A stretch of DNA of 14,937 nucleotides. Source: an uncultured Oscillospiraceae bacterium (GTDB lineage Bacteria > Bacillota > Clostridia > Oscillospirales > Oscillospiraceae). The stretch lies in contig CALWYM010000024.1 in assembly GCA_944385775.1 (NCBI GenBank), forward strand, positions 1 through 14,937, read 5' to 3'. This document shows positions 12,658 to 14,937 of the stretch, in pieces; the first letter of the stretch is position 1, and each line of letters opens with the position of its first letter. A program made the translations under genes and the position numbers. Below the pieces are notes generated by a model. The model was not told the DNA's origin. It saw only the letters and a list, made by a program, of their open reading frames with translations, and did not search any database.

Positions 12658-14937
12658 ATGAAATTTAAAAAAATTCTTTCACTTTTATTGATTTTTGCTC
12701 TTTTCTCATCGGTGGCGGCGCCTGCCGCACTTGGTGCGGGAACTGGCACAGGAGAAGCTAGATATTCAAACACCCTTACCATTGGGGAAGGATTTACGTA
12801 TACAAATGAAATATCCTACAATTCTTCTGGAAAAAGAGTTGAGACATATAGCGTAGAAACTGCCCCGGGAAGTCAGGTATTTCCGATTACAATGGCCTGT
12901 GACACAATATACGGCGGTCTTACAGTTACAAAGATGATAAACTACGCTCAAAGCTTGGGATATAACGTTCTTGGCGCCGTAAACGGTGATTTTTTCTCCA
13001 TGAGTACAAAGGTACCTATGGGGGGAGTTATAGAAAACGGTGAGTATAAATCCAGCCCTGAGGAAGAAAATATGCTGGTATTGAACCGTGAGGGAGCATA
13101 TGTTTCCGTAGACCCCGATATAGTGGTTGAGCTTTTTAACGGTGGACAGGGTGCTGTTCCCGGGGTAACTTCTGGGGGAAATTACGGAAAGAAGGTTACA
13201 GTAACACATTTTAATAAAATGCGTGCGGACACCGGGGGACTTTATATTTTCACAGACGCCTTTTCAACAGTGTCCACGCGGACTACCAGTAACGGCTGGG
13301 CGGTACGCTTTAAAATTGTAAGCGGCGAGCTTTCCGTTGGCAGCTCCGTAACAATGGAGGTAGAGGAGATTATCCAGAACGGCACAACCTATCCCATAGG
13401 CGAGGGGTACGTGGTGCTCACGGCGGCAGATCAGTGCGGCATGAGGGAGACCCTCAGTAATTTTGCCGTAGGCGATGTTGTGACACTGTCCGTTTCCGCC
13501 TCTGACCCGAGATTGAATGAGGCGCAGTGGGCTTTGGGCTGCGGTGATGTTCTTGTCGAAAACGGACAGGTTACGCAGGAGGACACATGGGACAAGCAGC
13601 TTCTCAGTCCCAATCCGAGGACTGTTGTCGGAATCAAAGCTGACGGCTCAATTATTTATTATGTGGTAGACGGACGAATCAGCTCTCACTCAGGGGGAGC
13701 TACAATGAGGGAGATAGCCGAGGATATGATAAGCAAGGGCTGTGTAACTGTTGTAAATCTTGACGGCGGCGGCTCCTCAACAATTTCCATGAGGCTTCCG
13801 GGCAGTGAAAATTCGTATGTGTTAAACCGTCCATCAGACGGTTCCGAGCGTTCCTGTGGTTCCTACATACTTTTTGTGACAAATATTCCGGAGGAGACAG
13901 TCTCCGGTGAGGTGACGGACGGAAATACGGGAACTGTTCCGCCTCAGACAGGTTCTCAGCAGGACAGCGTTCCAAAGTATCTTTACATAAAAGACGAGGG
14001 CGCATTTGTGCTTCAGGGCTCCGAGATTCCAATGGAATTTCTTGCGTCAAACAGTGAGTTTAAGCCCTGCGAGGTACCGCAGGACATAACAGTCCTGTCA
14101 GGTATTTCAAACCCGGTTACAGATAATCTTTACTCTGCCGTAAATTCAGGAGTTGACGGAATTACTCTGAATTCCGCTTCGGCAGGCATTACAGGGGCAG
14201 GAACCCTTCATGTGATTTCCGAGGTGGACACCCTTAAGGTTATTGATACGGAAACGGGTAAAGGGCCGGTTTTTGAAGGACTCAGCGAGGGGGATACAAT
14301 TCAGCTGGGAGTTAAAATTCAGAATCTTTCAAGAGACGTACTGTTTTCACCGAACGTTGTTACATACGCCATGGAGGGCGAAGGAGGTACGGTAGACGAA
14401 AACGGGCTTTTCACCGCGGGAAAGCCGGGTAGCTCAGGTAAGCTTACAGTAAGCGCCGGAGGAAGGACTGTGGAGTATGAAATAAAAATGGACAACATTT
14501 TCCTTGATATTCAGCAGCACTGGTCTAAGGAATTTGTGGAGCGGCTTTACAAGGACGGTATTGTTCGCGGAATTTCAGAAACTGAGTTTGGTACGGATCT
14601 TCCCATAGTGAGAGGGGATTTTGTTCTTATGCTGTACCGCGCCTTCGGTCAGCCGGAGGTGACAGATACGGTGTCATTTTCCGATGTGGACCCGTCAAAG
14701 CATTATGCAACGGCGGTGTCATGGGCAGCCGCAAATAAAATTGCCCTTGGAAACGGGGACGGCACCTTTACGCCGGACAGCACACTGACAAGAGAGCAGG
14801 CGTTTACGATGGTTTACAGAGCCTTTTTCCCGGAAGAGGGAAATGAGAGTATTGAAGACCTTCTCTCAATATTCTCTGACGGCGGAGAGGTGTCCTCTTT
14901 CGCCAGGGTGCCGACAGCCTATCTTGTGACGTTGGGA
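12658..14937 (+). CDS. Secreted phosphodiester glycosidase (NAGPA-domain) protein with S-layer homology repeats (partial, open at the right edge)
   Basis: At least 760 residues with no stop before the window ends. Residues 1-27 form a signal peptide (KFKK, a hydrophobic core, then a likely cut after APAALGA). A NAGPA domain spans roughly 75-408, with NGDFF (109-113), NPRTVVGI (319-326), LDGGGSST (368-375) and NRPSDGSER (390-398). This domain belongs to the family of the enzyme that uncovers mannose 6-phosphate by removing GlcNAc; its bacterial substrates are poorly known and may be cell-wall or exopolysaccharide phosphodiesters. A linker and an Ig/BIG-like segment (about 540-612, with GTVDENGLFTAG) follow. 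SLH repeats lie at about 615-664 and 674-723, and a third starts near 739. SLH repeats bind pyruvylated wall polymer, so the protein should be surface-bound. I start at ATG 12658 because GAGG (12645-12648) precedes it; ATG 12643 is in frame but has no ribosome site. Confidence 0.88.
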   Translation, partial: MKFKKILSLLLIFALFSSVAAPAALGAGTGTGEARYSNTLTIGEGFTYTNEISYNSSGKRVETYSVETAPGSQVFPITMACDTIYGGLTVTKMINYAQSLGYNVLGAVNGDFFSMSTKVPMGGVIENGEYKSSPEEENMLVLNREGAYVSVDPDIVVELFNGGQGAVPGVTSGGNYGKKVTVTHFNKMRADTGGLYIFTDAFSTVSTRTTSNGWAVRFKIVSGELSVGSSVTMEVEEIIQNGTTYPIGEGYVVLTAADQCGMRETLSNFAVGDVVTLSVSASDPRLNEAQWALGCGDVLVENGQVTQEDTWDKQLLSPNPRTVVGIKADGSIIYYVVDGRISSHSGGATMREIAEDMISKGCVTVVNLDGGGSSTISMRLPGSENSYVLNRPSDGSERSCGSYILFVTNIPEETVSGEVTDGNTGTVPPQTGSQQDSVPKYLYIKDEGAFVLQGSEIPMEFLASNSEFKPCEVPQDITVLSGISNPVTDNLYSAVNSGVDGITLNSASAGITGAGTLHVISEVDTLKVIDTETGKGPVFEGLSEGDTIQLGVKIQNLSRDVLFSPNVVTYAMEGEGGTVDENGLFTAGKPGSSGKLTVSAGGRTVEYEIKMDNIFLDIQQHWSKEFVERLYKDGIVRGISETEFGTDLPIVRGDFVLMLYRAFGQPEVTDTVSFSDVDPSKHYATAVSWAAANKIALGNGDGTFTPDSTLTREQAFTMVYRAFFPEEGNESIEDLLSIFSDGGEVSSFARVPTAYLVTLG

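Overview
This is a gene-dense stretch of a bacterial chromosome, most likely from a spore-forming anaerobe of the class Clostridia. Four things point there: a pyrophosphate-type 6-phosphofructokinase next to a class II aldolase, an RNase P RNA of the ancestral class A (Bacilli usually have class B), a recognisable sporulation gene (yunB), and a secreted protein ending in S-layer homology (SLH) repeats. Several starts are GTG or TTG behind good Shine-Dalgarno sites. I see no insertion sequence, prophage, CRISPR array or tRNA.

Left part (1-5300). A partial pfp gene runs leftwards off the edge. It is divergent from fba, and the two share a 287-bp AT-rich gap with a promoter facing each way. Together they carry out the two central steps of upper glycolysis. 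After fba come a strong terminator and a 626-residue membrane protein. That protein is plainly derived from a P1B-type metal-transporting ATPase, but it has no actuator domain and its metal-site and hinge motifs are altered. It converges on a tyrosine recombinase gene across a shared bidirectional terminator.

Middle (5300-7185). A protein with several iron-sulfur motifs is transcribed alone, away from the recombinase gene. It converges on rnpB, which has a near-consensus promoter on the minus strand. A second bidirectional terminator separates them.

Right part (7090-14937). A promoter with a perfect -10 box drives a tight row of genes: murD (peptidoglycan precursor), a PLP-dependent methionine gamma-lyase-family enzyme, yunB (sporulation) and ligA (DNA ligase). 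After ligA is a 135-bp gap packed with three consecutive inverted repeats. It leads into a secreted phosphodiester-glycosidase (NAGPA-domain) protein with SLH anchors, cut by the right edge. This last gene is open to the end of the window.

The strongest candidate for something undescribed is the actuator-less P-type ATPase relative at 2320-4200. Next are the hairpin-rich ligA downstream gap and a promoter that overlaps the fba stop codon, so that its transcript would begin inside the fba terminator stem.
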